The translations under genes and the position numbers were made by a program. A DNA stretch of 64,000 bases, from positions 248,525 to 312,524 of the forward strand of contig NZ_RZNJ01000003.1 of NCBI RefSeq assembly GCF_003994485.1. The letters run 5' to 3'. The stretch comes from Arsenicitalea aurantiaca. Lineage in GTDB: Bacteria; Pseudomonadota; Alphaproteobacteria; Rhizobiales; Devosiaceae. The notes beneath the pieces are model-generated. The model had not been told where the DNA came from and did not search any database. It saw nothing but the letters and a program-made list of their open reading frames with translations. This document shows, piece by piece, positions 45,879 to 57,633 of the stretch; position 1 is the stretch's first letter, and every line of letters begins with the position of its first letter.

Positions 45879-46445
45879 TTACGCTTCCTTTGGCTTTCGC
45901 CTCGGGCGGCCGAAGCCCAGCACATCGAGGAGCAGAAAGCCCACGCCTAGGGTGATCGCAACATCGGCTATGTTGAAGATGTAGAAGGAATAGCCCTGCC
46001 AGTGAAAGTGAAAGAAATCGGCGACCGCGCCGTAAATCACCCGATCGATCAGGTTGGAAAGCGCCCCCCCGATGATCAGCATGAGCCCCGTCCTGACGAT
46101 GGTGGTGTCGCCCCTGAGCCACCAGATGCTGAGCCCGACGATCGCCGCGACCATGATCAGCGACAGGCCCCAGACCGGCATGGACCCGAAGAGCCCGTAG
46201 GATATGCCGGTGTTCCAGACGAGGACGTAGTCGAAAAAGCCGGTGACCTGCTGCACTTCCCCCCCTGTCCAGCCGGTCGGGGACATGGGCAGGCGCGCAA
46301 AGATGTCGCCGCCCACGCAACGGGTGGCGCCGATCTCGATACAGTCGGCACTCACCTGAACGAATTTGTGAATCCGGTCGAGCCCGAAGACAAGGAGCCC
46401 GACGAGGATGCTTATGGTCGCCGAGCGCCGCGCCTCGTCCGTCAC
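45879..46445 (-). CDS. lspA: Signal peptidase II (lipoprotein signal peptidase)
   Basis: A 188-residue four-helix aspartyl protease that removes lipoprotein signal peptides. Catalytic and nearby sites are present: [24 protein letters not shown] (Asp134, Asp143) and [11 protein letters not shown] (Asp161); [11 protein letters not shown] (Asn78) marks helix 2. Two points are unusual. The first helix motif reads GLDRIHKF rather than DQxTK/SK, and the first periplasmic loop is long and carries Cys35 and Cys43. Its start overlaps the ileS stop by 4 nt, the usual ileS-lspA pairing. Confidence 0.9.
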   Translation of the reverse strand: MTDEARRSATISILVGLLVFGLDRIHKFVQVSADCIEIGATRCVGGDIFARLPMSPTGWTGGEVQQVTGFFDYVLVWNTGISYGLFGSMPVWGLSLIMVAAIVGLSIWWLRGDTTIVRTGLMLIIGGALSNLIDRVIYGAVADFFHFHWQGYSFYIFNIADVAITLGVGFLLLDVLGFGRPRRKPKEA

Positions 46446-49381
46446 GCCGCGAGCCCCGCGGCCTGACGTTCGCGCATGGCCTGTGCGTCGCGCAGCGACA
46501 GATCGGGGAACTCGGGATCCGAACCAACCTCGGGCAGGATGCGCCAGGAGCGCGCGCAGCGCGTGCCCTCGGCGAGCGCCGGCACGACCGCAACGCCGGG
46601 AACCTCCTCGAGGGTGAAGGCGCCCTCGGGAGCCGCGCCCTCCTCCACGGCGATCGCAGAAGTGATCGCGATTTCGGCGAGGTCTGCACCTTCAAGGGCC
46701 GCCAGGAGATGCGGGTCGCTGACATAGACGCGCGGCGCGGCCTCGAGCGAGGAGCCGATGCGCTTTTCGCGTCGCTCGATCTCGAGCGCCCCGGTCACGA
46801 CGCGGCGCACCTGGCGAATGCGCGCCCACTTGGCCGCTACCGCCTCGTTGCGCCACTCGGAGGGCACTTCGGGGAAAAGCCGCAAATGGACCGAGGAGTC
46901 ATCGCCAGGGAAGCGTTCGAGCCAGGCCTCTTCCATGGTGAAGACGAGGATCGGCGCGAGCCATGCCGTGAGGCATTCGAAGACCTTGTCGAGCACGGTC
47001 AGGCTCGAACGCCTGCGCACCGAGGAAATCGGATCGCAATAGAGTGCGTCCTTGCGGATATCGAAATAGAACGCCGAGAGGTCGATGTTCATGAAGTTGG
47101 AAAGGCTTGCCACCACGCGCTTGTAGTCATAGCCGAGATAGGCCTCGCGCACGGTGCGGTCGAGGTTAGCCAGCCGATCGAGGATCAGCCGCTCGAGCTC
47201 GGGCATGTCGGCCAGCGCCACGGCCTCCTCGGGCCGATAATGGGCGAGATTGCCGATGAGCCAGCGCAGCGTGTTGCGGAGCTTCCGGTAGCTCTCGACG
47301 GTCGTCTGGATGATTTCCTTGCCCAGACGCTGGTCTTCGGAATAGTCGACCGAAGCGGTCCAGAGCCGCAGGATGTCGGCGCCGAACTGCTTGATCACGT
47401 CCTGGGGCGCAACAGTATTGCCCAGGGACTTGCTCATCTTGCGGCCTTCGCCATCCATGGTGAAGCCATGGGTCAGCACTGCCTCATAGGGCGCGCGACC
47501 GCGCGTCCCGCAGCTTTCAAGGAGCGAGGACTGGAAGAAGCCGCGGTGCTGGTCCGACCCTTCGAGATAGAGCGAGGCGGGCCACTGCAGTTCGGGCCAT
47601 TTCTGCTGGTTCTCGAGCACGAAGGCGTGGGTCGAGCCCGAATCGAACCAGACATCGAGGATGTCGGTCACCTGGTCATACGCCTCGGGATCATGCTCGG
47701 GCGCAAGGAAGCGCGCCTTGGCGCCGTCCTTGTACCAGGCGTCGGCGCCCTCGGCCTCGAAGGCTTCGGCGATACGGGCGTTGACCGCCTCGTCACGCAG
47801 CACGTCTGCGGTCTCGCGATGAACGAAGACGGTGATCGGCACGCCCCAGGCGCGCTGGCGCGACAACACCCAATCGGGCTTGGTCTCGACCATGGCGCGC
47901 AGACGGTTTTGCCCCGCCTGCGGCACGAAGCGGGTCTCGGAGATGGCCCGGAGCGCGCGATTGCGCAGCGTATCACCCGCGCCCGAACCGCCCGCGATGT
48001 CACGGTCCATATAGACGAACCATTGTGGCGTGTTGCGATAGATGATCGGCTTCTTCGACCGCCAGGAATGGGGATACTGGTGCTTTACCCGCCCGCGCGC
48101 GGCCATGGCGCCCGCTTCGGCGAGCGCGGTGATCACCCGCTGGTTGGCGTCGCCCTTCTTGCCGGCATCGTCGATGACGCGCGCGCCCTCGAAACCCGGC
48201 GCGTCCTTGGTGTAGAACCCGCCATCGTCGACGGTATAGGGGATCGCCGTCTCGATGCCGCGCTCTGCCAGCATGCGGCCCGAAGCCATCCAGATCTCGA
48301 AGTCGTCGAGCCCGTGCCCGGGCGCGGTATGGACGAAGCCCGTACCCGCATCGTCGGTCACATGATCGCCTTCGAGGAGCGGCACGGGGAACTCATAGCC
48401 GCCAGCGAAACCCTTCAGCGGATGGGCGCAGGTGATCGCTGCGAGTTCCCCTGCCTCAACGTCGGAAACGCGGCTGAACCCCGTCACCTTCGCTTTGGCG
48501 AAGAGGTCGGCGGCAAGGTTGTCCGCGATCACATAGCGCTCGCCCGTCGCCGCCCAATTGCCTTCGGGCGCCTCGGTCACTTCGTAGAGGCCGTACGCGA
48601 TCTTGCCCGAATAGCTGATCGCCCGGTTGGCAGGGATCGTCCAGGGCGTCGTCGTCCAGATCAGGACGGACGCCCCCTGGTTGGCCCCCTCGAGGATCGG
48701 GAATTTCACCCAGATCGTGTCGCTCTCGTAATCCTGATATTCGATCTCGGCCTCGGCGAGCGCGGTCCGCTCGACCACCGACCACATCACGGGCTTGGAG
48801 CCGCGGTAGAGCTGGCCCGACATGGCAAACTTCATCAGCTCGCGCGCGATCTGCGCCTCGGCATCGAAGCTCATCGTCAGATAGGGGTTGTCCCAATTGC
48901 CGAGCACGCCCAGCCGCTTGAATTCGGCGCGCTGCACGTCGATCCAGTGCTCGGCAAAGCTGCGGCATTCCTTTCGGAACTCGATAACCGGCACGTCGTC
49001 CTTGTTCTTGCCCTTGGCGCGGTACTGCTCCTCGATCTTCCATTCGATCGGCAGGCCGTGGCAGTCCCAGCCGGGCACATAGGCGCTGTCATGGCCCAGC
49101 ATCTGCATGGAGCGCGAGACGAGGTCCTTCAGCGTCTTGTTGAGCGCATGCCCGATATGGATGTTGCCATTGGCGTAGGGCGGGCCATCATGCAGCACGA
49201 ATTTCGGCTTGCCCGCCGCCATCGCCCGCTGCCGGCCGTAAATGTCCATCTCTTCCCAGCGCGCAAGCCATGCCGGCTCCCGCGCCGGCAGGCCGGCCCG
49301 CATGGGGAACTCGGTCTGGGGCAGGAACAGGGTGGCGGAATAATCGGTCTCGGTGGCCGCGCCCGTCTGGGTGTCGTTCAT
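46442..49381 (-). CDS. ileS: Isoleucyl-tRNA synthetase
   Basis: A 979-residue class I synthetase. HIGH appears in [16 protein letters not shown] (75-78) and KMSKS in [14 protein letters not shown]. Between them is the CP1 editing domain ([28 protein letters not shown]). WNxWG-like [16 protein letters not shown] and the anticodon-binding part follow; the C-terminus lacks an obvious zinc-ribbon cysteine set, as in some eubacterial forms. It overlaps lspA by 4 nt and is the first gene of that pair. Confidence 0.97.
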   Translation of the reverse strand: MNDTQTGAATETDYSATLFLPQTEFPMRAGLPAREPAWLARWEEMDIYGRQRAMAAGKPKFVLHDGPPYANGNIHIGHALNKTLKDLVSRSMQMLGHDSAYVPGWDCHGLPIEWKIEEQYRAKGKNKDDVPVIEFRKECRSFAEHWIDVQRAEFKRLGVLGNWDNPYLTMSFDAEAQIARELMKFAMSGQLYRGSKPVMWSVVERTALAEAEIEYQDYESDTIWVKFPILEGANQGASVLIWTTTPWTIPANRAISYSGKIAYGLYEVTEAPEGNWAATGERYVIADNLAADLFAKAKVTGFSRVSDVEAGELAAITCAHPLKGFAGGYEFPVPLLEGDHVTDDAGTGFVHTAPGHGLDDFEIWMASGRMLAERGIETAIPYTVDDGGFYTKDAPGFEGARVIDDAGKKGDANQRVITALAEAGAMAARGRVKHQYPHSWRSKKPIIYRNTPQWFVYMDRDIAGGSGAGDTLRNRALRAISETRFVPQAGQNRLRAMVETKPDWVLSRQRAWGVPITVFVHRETADVLRDEAVNARIAEAFEAEGADAWYKDGAKARFLAPEHDPEAYDQVTDILDVWFDSGSTHAFVLENQQKWPELQWPASLYLEGSDQHRGFFQSSLLESCGTRGRAPYEAVLTHGFTMDGEGRKMSKSLGNTVAPQDVIKQFGADILRLWTASVDYSEDQRLGKEIIQTTVESYRKLRNTLRWLIGNLAHYRPEEAVALADMPELERLILDRLANLDRTVREAYLGYDYKRVVASLSNFMNIDLSAFYFDIRKDALYCDPISSVRRRSSLTVLDKVFECLTAWLAPILVFTMEEAWLERFPGDDSSVHLRLFPEVPSEWRNEAVAAKWARIRQVRRVVTGALEIERREKRIGSSLEAAPRVYVSDPHLLAALEGADLAEIAITSAIAVEEGAAPEGAFTLEEVPGVAVVPALAEGTRCARSWRILPEVGSDPEFPDLSLRDAQAMRERQAAGLAA

Positions 49382-49463
49382 GGTGCCAATTCAACTTCGG
49401 ATTGATTTCGGCGCGCTTGTAGCAAGCGCGGACCGCCCTGTCACCCGCGAGGGCTTGGGCGGC

Positions 49464-50435
49464 TCAGCCGAAAAAGCCGAGCTTGCGGTCGAGCGGCCCG
49501 AGAGGCGCGGCGACACGGAGCCGCGCCCGCGCCTCGGCGCTGTCCTGCCTGATCGCGGCGGTCAAGGCATCGAGCCCGTCATAGAGCGCCTGCCCCCTGA
49601 TATGCGCCACCAGCGCCACCGAGAGCCGCTCGCCATAGATTTCGCCGGCAAAGTCGAACAGATGGGTCTCGAAAGGCGGCGCGGCGTTGTCGAACATGGG
49701 CTTTCCGAAGCTCGCGACGCCGTCCAGCAGCCGCTCGCCGAGCCGTGCCCGCACCGCATAGATGCCCTGGGCGAGCCGGAAGCCCGGCGGGGGCGCCATA
49801 TTGGCCGTGGGGAAGCCCAGCTCCCGCCCGCGACGGTCGCCCGCCACGATCTCGCCCGAGACGAACCAGTGATAGCCCAGAAGGCCATTGGCTGTCTCGA
49901 CATCCCCCTCTCCCAGCGCCGCCCGGACGCGCGAGGACGAAATGGGCGCGCCCTCTCCGAGCAGCGGGATGGTGATGACCTCGAAGCCGTGCGCAGCCCC
50001 CGCATCGCGCAGGAACTGCGGCGTGCCGCGCCGTCCCCGGCCGAAATGGAAGTCGTCCCCCACGATGACGCCGCTGACGGCGAGGGCATCGAGCAGGTAG
50101 CGGGAGACGAAATCCTCGGCCTCCACCTGGCTGAAGGCGCGGGTGAAATTCATGATGACGATGCCGTCGAGCCCCAGGGCCTCGACGAGCCTGGCCTTGG
50201 CGTCGCCATCGGTCAGCCGGAACATGAAGGGCTCGGGCGCGAAGACGTCGCGCGGATGGGGCTCGAAGGTCAGCACCACCGCCGGCACGCCGCGCGCGGC
50301 AGCACGCGCTTTCAGCGCCGCGAACACGGCCTGATGGCCCAGATGACAACCGTCGAAATTGCCGATGGCGATCTCGGCGCCCTTGAGGGCGGCCGGAACC
50401 GCATCGAGGCTGGAGAGGCGGACAAAGGCGCTCAT
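49464..50435 (-). CDS. ribF: Bifunctional riboflavin kinase/FAD synthetase
   Basis: A 323-residue enzyme producing FMN and then FAD. The N-terminal nucleotidyltransferase has AIGNFDGCHLGHQAVF (about 23-38) and VVLTFEPHPRDVF; VGDDFHFGRGRRG is the second motif. The C-terminal flavokinase has GRELGFPTANMAPP and VASFGKPMFDNAAPPFETHLFDFAGEIYGERL. Start at 50435 (MSAFVRLSSLDAVP); the longer frame runs back into the HAD gene. It converges with nothing and follows that gene by 25 bp. Confidence 0.95.
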   Translation of the reverse strand: MSAFVRLSSLDAVPAALKGAEIAIGNFDGCHLGHQAVFAALKARAAARGVPAVVLTFEPHPRDVFAPEPFMFRLTDGDAKARLVEALGLDGIVIMNFTRAFSQVEAEDFVSRYLLDALAVSGVIVGDDFHFGRGRRGTPQFLRDAGAAHGFEVITIPLLGEGAPISSSRVRAALGEGDVETANGLLGYHWFVSGEIVAGDRRGRELGFPTANMAPPPGFRLAQGIYAVRARLGERLLDGVASFGKPMFDNAAPPFETHLFDFAGEIYGERLSVALVAHIRGQALYDGLDALTAAIRQDSAEARARLRVAAPLGPLDRKLGFFG

Positions 50436-50460
50436 CTGCGCCGCACCGGGGCCGACGGCA

Positions 50461-51348
50461 CTACCATCCGAGCCGGGCCATGTAGCCCACCATGTTGGCG
50501 CCCGATGGCGCGACCAGTGCGCCGACGCCGGCCGGATCAAGCGCGCCGAACGCATCGAGCTCTTCGGCGTGGATGGAGCCGGCGATGAAGAGGAAATCGA
50601 TCCCGAAGCCGGCGGCGCCGGTCGCATCGGTCCTGACGCTGTCGCCGACCGCGAGGATCTCGGCCCTTGCCGGTTCAGCACCGCGCGCCCGGGTCGCAAG
50701 CTTCAGCGCTTCCTCATAGATCGGGGCGTAGGGCTTTCCGGCCATCCGCACGCGCCCGCCGCGCTCGGCATAGAGGTCGGCGAGGGCGCCACCGCAATAG
50801 ATCAGCTGGTCGCCGATCTCGACGAACTTGTCGGGATTGGCCGCAATCATCGGCAGGTCACGCGCGCGCCAGAGCGCAATGCGCTCCTCGTACATCTCAG
50901 GGGTGTCGTCATCGGTATCGAGATCGGTGACGACCAGCGTCTCGGCGGTCTCGGCCGGTCCGCGGATCACCCCGAGACCCTCATAGAGCGCGTCGTCCTC
51001 GCTCGGGGGCCCGATATGATGGATCACGCGTCCGCGGTATTCCCCGATCATGGCCCGCGTCGCGTCTCCCGATGAGACGAGCGCATCGAACGCGCCGCGC
51101 GGCACGCCGAGCCTGTCGAGCATGGCGAGGATCGGGCCTGAAGGCCGCGGAGAGTTGGTGACGAAAATCACCGTGCCGCCTGCTTCGCGAAACCGCACGA
51201 GAGCAGCGCAGGCCGTCGGATGGGCGGCGATGCCATTGTGCACGACACCCCAGACATCGCAGAAAAGCGTGGTGTAGCGCGGCGCGAGGGCCGAAAGGCC
51301 GGTAAGAGCACCGAGCGGTGCGGAACTGTTCACGGGAATGTCCATCAC
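50461..51348 (-). CDS. TIGR01459-type HAD-superfamily hydrolase
   Basis: A 295-residue HAD phosphatase of the alphaproteobacterial TIGR01459 group (class IIA, NagD-like). The nucleophile motif is LFCDVWGVVHNG; the second Asp of the usual DxD is replaced by Trp, as I recall for this family. VIFVTNSPRPSGPI is motif II, RMAGKPYAPIYEEAL motif III and AVGDSVRTDATGAAGFGID motif IV. Likely substrates are small phosphate esters. It lies 2 bp after the TipF-like gene and just before ribF. Confidence 0.88.
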   Translation of the reverse strand: MMDIPVNSSAPLGALTGLSALAPRYTTLFCDVWGVVHNGIAAHPTACAALVRFREAGGTVIFVTNSPRPSGPILAMLDRLGVPRGAFDALVSSGDATRAMIGEYRGRVIHHIGPPSEDDALYEGLGVIRGPAETAETLVVTDLDTDDDTPEMYEERIALWRARDLPMIAANPDKFVEIGDQLIYCGGALADLYAERGGRVRMAGKPYAPIYEEALKLATRARGAEPARAEILAVGDSVRTDATGAAGFGIDFLFIAGSIHAEELDAFGALDPAGVGALVAPSGANMVGYMARLGW

Positions 51349-51350
51349 GA

Positions 51351-52586
51351 TCAGGCTTCGGCGCGGCGGGGGATTTCGACACGCACGGACTTGCGCTCTG
51401 CCATGAGGTCGGACCGGACCGGGCCGGGTCCGCCGATATGGGGACCCTGCGCGAACACGATCCCGTCCTCGAACAGGCCGAGCAATTGCTGTTCGTCAAT
51501 CACGCCTGTGCCCACGAGGTCAAGTCCGAAGCGCTTGGCATAGTCGGCGATATCGGCGGTATGGAAGTCGGTGAAGCTCTGCGGGCGGGTCAGGAAGCCC
51601 GTTGCATCGATGCGGATGTTGCGAAAGCCCATGCCGGCAAGATCGGCGAAATCGACCCGCAGACTCGTGGCCCCGGCGAGCGACAGCCCTACGCCCAGAT
51701 GGGCCAGATTGGTCAACAGGGCCTTTTCGGCATTGGAGAGCAGCCGGCAATCGGCTTCGCCCATGGCAAAGAGCAGTGAACCGGCGATGGCTCGATTGGC
51801 CTCGATGGCGGCTTCGATCGTTGTGCGCGTGTCGGGATCGGAGAGGCTGGCGCGGGACAGCGGCACATAAAGAATGATCGGCTGCCCGGCGGTACGAGCG
51901 CGCCGGGCGATCACGATCGCCTCCTCGAGGCAGAAGGCCTCGATCCGCCGCACCACCTCCTCGCCGCCACGGCGCGGCATGAAGTCGGGGCGGTCGGCGA
52001 ACTCGCCATCCTCGAGCCCGATGCGCGGCACGAGGTCGTAGCCATGCGGGCGGCGCTTGGGCAGCTGAATGATCGGTTCGATGTGGCAGACCATGCGCTG
52101 CTCCTCGAGCGCCTGGCGGAGCATGGAGAGCGGGATGACGGGCTCGGGAAAGGTATCGACCTCGGTTGCGGGGGCCGTATTGACTACGGCTGCGGGCACC
52201 GTGGCCGGCGTGCTTCTGCGGGTGTCCTCGATCTCGGCGAGCGTCTCGGCCACCTGACGCACCACGGTGCCGAGGACGGAAATGTCGGCTTCGACGCTTT
52301 CGAGCCGGCTGCCGGCATTGACGTCGACCAGGGCATTGATCCGCTGGCTTAGCACCGAGCCGGCCTGCGCATCGGTCGACAGCAGCCGCGAGAGATCCGA
52401 GATCGCCTTTTCGAGCCGCGCCTCGGCGCGCCTGCGCAGTACGCGTTCCATCAGCACGACGGCCATGCAGCCGAAAACGAGGGCCGTCACGCCCGCCTCG
52501 ATGGGCGTGAAGGTCAGCCCGAAATAGGCCGCAACGCCGATGCCCAGCGCCGCGCATGCGATGAATATGTATACAAGCGCCTGCAC
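51351..52586 (-). CDS. Degenerate EAL-domain membrane protein, TipF-like
   Basis: A 411-residue protein with two N-terminal membrane helices (about 5-25 and 29-49), a coiled coil (about 52-122), a Pro/Thr/Ala linker and an EAL-like domain (about 155-400). The EAL signature reads DLV (184-186, in HGYDLVPRIG), DDFGTG is missing and the last motif is FAQGPHIGGPG; it should lack phosphodiesterase activity but may bind c-di-GMP. The layout matches TipF, which positions the flagellum in Caulobacter. No flagellar gene lies nearby, so the link is inferred. Confidence 0.75.
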   Translation of the reverse strand: MQALVYIFIACAALGIGVAAYFGLTFTPIEAGVTALVFGCMAVVLMERVLRRRAEARLEKAISDLSRLLSTDAQAGSVLSQRINALVDVNAGSRLESVEADISVLGTVVRQVAETLAEIEDTRRSTPATVPAAVVNTAPATEVDTFPEPVIPLSMLRQALEEQRMVCHIEPIIQLPKRRPHGYDLVPRIGLEDGEFADRPDFMPRRGGEEVVRRIEAFCLEEAIVIARRARTAGQPIILYVPLSRASLSDPDTRTTIEAAIEANRAIAGSLLFAMGEADCRLLSNAEKALLTNLAHLGVGLSLAGATSLRVDFADLAGMGFRNIRIDATGFLTRPQSFTDFHTADIADYAKRFGLDLVGTGVIDEQQLLGLFEDGIVFAQGPHIGGPGPVRSDLMAERKSVRVEIPRRAEA

Positions 52587-52754
52587 CTGCCGCCTGCCGC
52601 TCCCTGCAAGATTTGCCAGCCCGGCTCGTGCCCGAGCCGGATTCGACGCAGCGCCATTAGAGCATAAAGACGGCAGTGGCGGCGTTCAAAACGGATTATT
52701 TACCCTGTTGATGAACTATTGCGGCCTCTATCGAAGTTGCAGGAAAGCGTCCTC

Positions 52755-54197
52755 ATGCCCACCAAGCTCCCCCAGGGAGACGATAGCGCCGCACGGCTCC
52801 TCCTGGTCGACCGCGACCCGGCCAGCGGCAGCGCGATCGCCGTCAGCCTTGCCGAGAGCCTCGCCTTCCCCCCGCGCCTCGTCAGCGCGGCCAATGGCAG
52901 GCAGGCGGCGGAGATGCTGCGCATGGGCCAGTTCGATGTCGTCCTCATCGATCTCTCGAGCGTTGGCGACCTCGCCGGGGACGCCGAGGAAGCTGTTGCG
53001 CGCCTCGTGAGGCTTGCTGCAGGGGCGCTCGCCATCGTGCTTTCGGATGGCGGGTCGGTCTCATCGGCGGTCGCCGCCATGCGCGCCGGCGCCCATGATT
53101 TCATTGCTAAGCCGCTCAGCGGATCGGCGTTCGTGGCGCGTATCGGCGAGCTCGCCCAGCGCCATGGCAAGGCGCGCGCACTGACGATGGAAGCGCGCAG
53201 CGCCGACGGCCGCCGCGATTTCTGCGGGTTTGTCGGCGTCTCGAGCCAGATGCAGTTCGTCTACCAGCAGATCGAACGCATCGCGCCATCCACCGCGCCG
53301 GTCTTCATCACCGGGGAAAGCGGCACCGGCAAGGAAGTGTGCGCCGAGGCCCTCCATACCCGGGGCCCGCGTGCGAACAAGCGATTCGTCGCGATCAATT
53401 GCGCTGCCATCCCGCGCGACCTGCTCGAGAGCGAACTCTTCGGGGTCGTGCGCGGCGCCTTCACCGGCGCCCATGAGGACCGCAAGGGGGCGGCGGAGCT
53501 CGCCCATGGCGGCACGCTCTTTCTCGACGAAATCGGAGAGATGGACCTGTCGCTGCAGGCCAAGCTGCTGCGCTTCTTGCAGACCGGCTCGGTGAGCCGG
53601 GTCGGCGAGGCAAGCGAGCGGCCGGTCGATGTCCGCGTCGTCTGCGCCACCAATCGCAATCCGATGCAGCTGATCGCCGATCGGAGTTTCCGGGAAGACC
53701 TCTTCTACCGGCTGCACGTGCTGCCCATCCACCTGCCTCCCCTCCGGCAGAGGCCAGCCGATATTCTCGTGCTCGCGCGGCATTTCCTTGCGAGCTATGC
53801 GGCCGAAGAGGGCAAGGTCTTCAGCGGCTTTTCGAGCGATACCGCCAATCTGCTCGTCGCCCGCGAATGGCCGGGCAATGTCCGCCAGCTCCAGAATCTC
53901 GTGCGGCGGCTCGTCGTGATGGTCGATGGCGGGGAGATCACCGCGGAGATGGTGACGGCGGCCGACATCGAAACGCGCGCGCTCTCGAACACGCTCACCG
54001 AGCAGCCTCCGGTTGACCGGCGCCAGTCGATCCTGCCGATGTGGCGTCAGGAGCAGCGCATCATCGAGGACGCCATTGCGAGCTTCTCGGGCAATATCGC
54101 GCTGGCTGCCGCCGCTCTCGAGCTTTCGCCCTCCACGATCTACCGCAAGCGCCAGAGCTGGGCGGAGATCGAGGCCAACCGCCGCGGCGCGGCCTGA
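52755..54197 (+). CDS. Sigma54-dependent response regulator (NtrC family)
   Basis: A 480-residue NtrC-type activator. The receiver (about 15-125) has acceptor Asp66 in VVLIDLSSVG and Lys119 in FIAKPLS; residues after the Asp differ from the usual DxxMP. The AAA+ domain has Walker A GESGTGKE (187-194), the sigma54-contacting GAFTGA (234-239) and Walker B LFLDE. The C-terminal Fis-type HTH includes NIALAAAALELSPSTIYRKRQSW. Start at the ATG with AGGAAAG upstream. No partner histidine kinase is next to it. VpsR or LuxO-like function is possible. Confidence 0.9.
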   Translation: MPTKLPQGDDSAARLLLVDRDPASGSAIAVSLAESLAFPPRLVSAANGRQAAEMLRMGQFDVVLIDLSSVGDLAGDAEEAVARLVRLAAGALAIVLSDGGSVSSAVAAMRAGAHDFIAKPLSGSAFVARIGELAQRHGKARALTMEARSADGRRDFCGFVGVSSQMQFVYQQIERIAPSTAPVFITGESGTGKEVCAEALHTRGPRANKRFVAINCAAIPRDLLESELFGVVRGAFTGAHEDRKGAAELAHGGTLFLDEIGEMDLSLQAKLLRFLQTGSVSRVGEASERPVDVRVVCATNRNPMQLIADRSFREDLFYRLHVLPIHLPPLRQRPADILVLARHFLASYAAEEGKVFSGFSSDTANLLVAREWPGNVRQLQNLVRRLVVMVDGGEITAEMVTAADIETRALSNTLTEQPPVDRRQSILPMWRQEQRIIEDAIASFSGNIALAAAALELSPSTIYRKRQSWAEIEANRRGAA

Positions 54198-54275
54198 GCC
54201 CAAGGGCATTTTCATTGCGCCCTTCGGGCGGGCGCGATAGCAGCAGGCCCTGTTCTCTATCCCCAGGGGGTCTTC

Positions 54276-55025
54276 ATGCTCGATCCGCAGGTGCTCATGC
54301 TCCTCGGGCTCGTCGGCGTGCTCGCCGGCTTCGTCGATGCCATCGCCGGAGGCGGAGGCATGGTGGCGCTGCCCGTTCTGCTTTCGGTCGGCGTACCGCC
54401 GGTCGCGGCGCTCGCGACGAACAAGCTCCAGGGCGCCATCGGCACCAGCGTCGCCGTCTTCACCTATTGGCGGCGCGGCTTCATCGACTTCCGGGCCTTG
54501 ATCTGGGCGATCCCCGTAACCTTTGCCGGCAGCTATCTCGGTGCCGTCACGGTCAAGTCGATCGACACTTCGCTGTTGCAGATCGCGGTGCCGCTCGCGC
54601 TCATCGGCATCGCCGGCTATTTCCTCTTTGCGCCCAAACTCTCCGATGCCGATCGCGCGGCACGGCTCGGGTTTGCGATCTTCGTACCCATTATGGGGTT
54701 CGCGGTCGGGTTCTATGACGGGATCTTCGGGCCCGGCACGGGCTCGTTCTTCACCATGGGCTTCGTTACCCTCTTCGGGCTCGGACTGACGCGCGCGGCA
54801 GGCAATACCAAGGCGCTGAACCTCGTCTCCAATCTCGCCGCCCTTGCCCTCTTCATCCCCGCCGGAGACGTGCTCTGGCCCGCGGCCCTCGTCATGGCGG
54901 CGGGGCAGATCGTCGGAGGCTATCTGGGCGCCATCACGGGCATAAAATTCGGCGCGCGCATCATCCGCCCGCTCGTCGTGCTCGTCTCGATCGGGCTTGC
55001 GGTGCGGCTGCTGCTCGGGGGGTAG
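54276..55025 (+). CDS. TSUP family (TauE/SafE) anion transporter
   Basis: A 249-residue membrane protein with about eight helices in two similar halves. The signature segments are AGFVDAIAGGGGMVALPVLLSVGVPPVAALATNKLQG and, in the second half, GFYDGIFGPGTGSFFTMGFV with ALNLVSNLAALALF. The family exports sulphite, sulphoacetate or other organosulphur anions, or takes up such anions; substrate is unknown here. It follows the sigma54 regulator gene by 78 bp and converges with groEL. Confidence 0.92.
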   Translation: MLDPQVLMLLGLVGVLAGFVDAIAGGGGMVALPVLLSVGVPPVAALATNKLQGAIGTSVAVFTYWRRGFIDFRALIWAIPVTFAGSYLGAVTVKSIDTSLLQIAVPLALIGIAGYFLFAPKLSDADRAARLGFAIFVPIMGFAVGFYDGIFGPGTGSFFTMGFVTLFGLGLTRAAGNTKALNLVSNLAALALFIPAGDVLWPAALVMAAGQIVGGYLGAITGIKFGARIIRPLVVLVSIGLAVRLLLGG

Positions 55026-55044
55026 CGGACCGCACACCGATAGC

Positions 55045-55074
55045 AAAAAGGGCGCGGTGTTGCCACCGCGCCCT
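55045..55074 (-). terminator. Intrinsic terminator of the groESL operon
   Basis: On the minus strand, AGGGCGCGGTG and CACCGCGCCCT (11 bp) around GCAA are followed by TTTTTGC. It lies 28 bp after the groEL stop. Confidence 0.92.
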
Positions 55075-55101
55075 CTGCCAATTCCGATCGGTTGGGCCGA
55101 C

Positions 55102-56760
<1,659 letters not shown>

Positions 56761-56793
56761 TTAGGGTTGGTCGACCGGTCCGGGCAAGACGCC

Positions 56794-57084
56794 TCAGGCG
56801 GTGATCACACCCATGATGTCGCTTTCCTTCATGATCAGCAGGTCCTGCCCATTGAGCTTGACCTCGGTGCCGCTCCACTTGCCGAAGAGCACGCGATCAC
56901 CTTCCTTAACGTCGAGGGCGACGACCTTGCCGCTCTCGTCACGGGCGCCCGGTCCGACCGAGACGACCACGCCCTCGGAGGGCTTTTCCTTGGCAGTGTC
57001 GGGGATGATGATGCCGCCAGCGGATTTCTCCTCGCTGTCGACACGCCGGACGACCACGCGGTCGTGCAGGGGACGGAAGCTCAT
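56794..57084 (-). CDS. groES: Co-chaperonin GroES (Hsp10)
   Basis: The 96-residue heptameric lid of GroEL. It starts [29 protein letters not shown] and contains the mobile loop ([17 protein letters not shown]) and the C-terminal [12 protein letters not shown]. The site AAAGGAGCAAAC precedes the ATG. It is the first gene of the groESL operon and lies 37 bp after the CIRCE element. Confidence 0.98.
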   Translation of the reverse strand: MSFRPLHDRVVVRRVDSEEKSAGGIIIPDTAKEKPSEGVVVSVGPGARDESGKVVALDVKEGDRVLFGKWSGTEVKLNGQDLLIMKESDIMGVITA

Positions 57085-57120
57085 GTTTGCTCCTTTGGAA
57101 CATCGTGTGAATTTGGGCTG

Positions 57121-57147
57121 TTAGCACTCTCATAAGTCGAGTGCTAA
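57121..57147 (-). promoter_or_regulatory. CIRCE element (HrcA operator)
   Basis: A perfect CIRCE inverted repeat: TTAGCACTC-N9-GAGTGCTAA. It lies between the groESL promoter and the groES start. HrcA should bind it and repress the operon at normal temperature. The hrcA gene itself is not in the window. Confidence 0.98.
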
Positions 57148-57158
57148 CAGGTGCGGTG

Positions 57159-57187
57159 GATATAGGAGGGGCAGCCGAAGGAGTCAA
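57159..57187 (-). promoter_or_regulatory. groESL promoter
   Basis: Read on the minus strand, -35 TTGACT (57187-57182) and -10 TATATC (57164-57159) are spaced by 17 bp. The CIRCE element starts about 12 bp after the -10, where HrcA would block transcription start. Confidence 0.75.
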
Positions 57188-57270
57188 GATCGGGTGATCG
57201 GCACTTGCCTCAACGCCGCGGCAGGCTTTCACTCCAGCCGGCCGTTCAAAGCTCAAACCCGGAGACCACC

Positions 57271-57633
57271 ATGGCGCAGCGCTGCCTCGACAAGAACATC
57301 GTCATCACACCTGCCGAAGGCCGGGTGGAGGTGCACTTTGCAGGTCGCGTGATCGCCAGTTCGACCAGCGCACTGGCCCTTGCCGAACCCGGCGCACCGC
57401 TGCGCATCTACATTCCCCGGGCTGACGTGGACGCCGACAGTCTTGCCCCGAGCGGGCACCACTCCGTCTGCCCCTACAAGGGTGAGGCGTCGTACCATCA
57501 TCTGGTGAGCGGGGATACCCGTGCCGACAATGCGGTCTGGTATTATCCCGACCCCTGCCCGCTGGTTGCGCCGGTTCAGGATCACCTTGCCTTCTGGGGC
57601 GACGCCATCGCGTACCAGACTTTACCGGCCTGA
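57271..57633 (+). CDS. DUF427 family protein
   Basis: A 120-residue protein of DUF427 (NTP_transf_9 fold). Typical segments are RVEVHFAGRVIASSTSALALAEPGAPLRIYIPRADVD, then HHSVCPYKGEASYHHL and ADNAVWYYPDPCPLVAPVQDHLAFWGD. The ATG at 57271 has GGAG about 7 nt upstream. The longer frame begins beside the groES promoter and is rejected. The enzymatic role is unknown. A single gene between groES and the glycosyltransferase. Confidence 0.88.
   Translation: MAQRCLDKNIVITPAEGRVEVHFAGRVIASSTSALALAEPGAPLRIYIPRADVDADSLAPSGHHSVCPYKGEASYHHLVSGDTRADNAVWYYPDPCPLVAPVQDHLAFWGDAIAYQTLPA

Noticed and set aside
46709..49405. Plus-strand open frame of 898 codons opposite ileS
   Set aside because: Exact antisense of a complete isoleucyl-tRNA synthetase with intact HIGH and KMSKS motifs.
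54220..54240. Hairpin CGCCC/GGGCG after the sigma54 regulator gene
   Set aside because: Short stem, no T-run on the plus strand; not enough for a terminator call.
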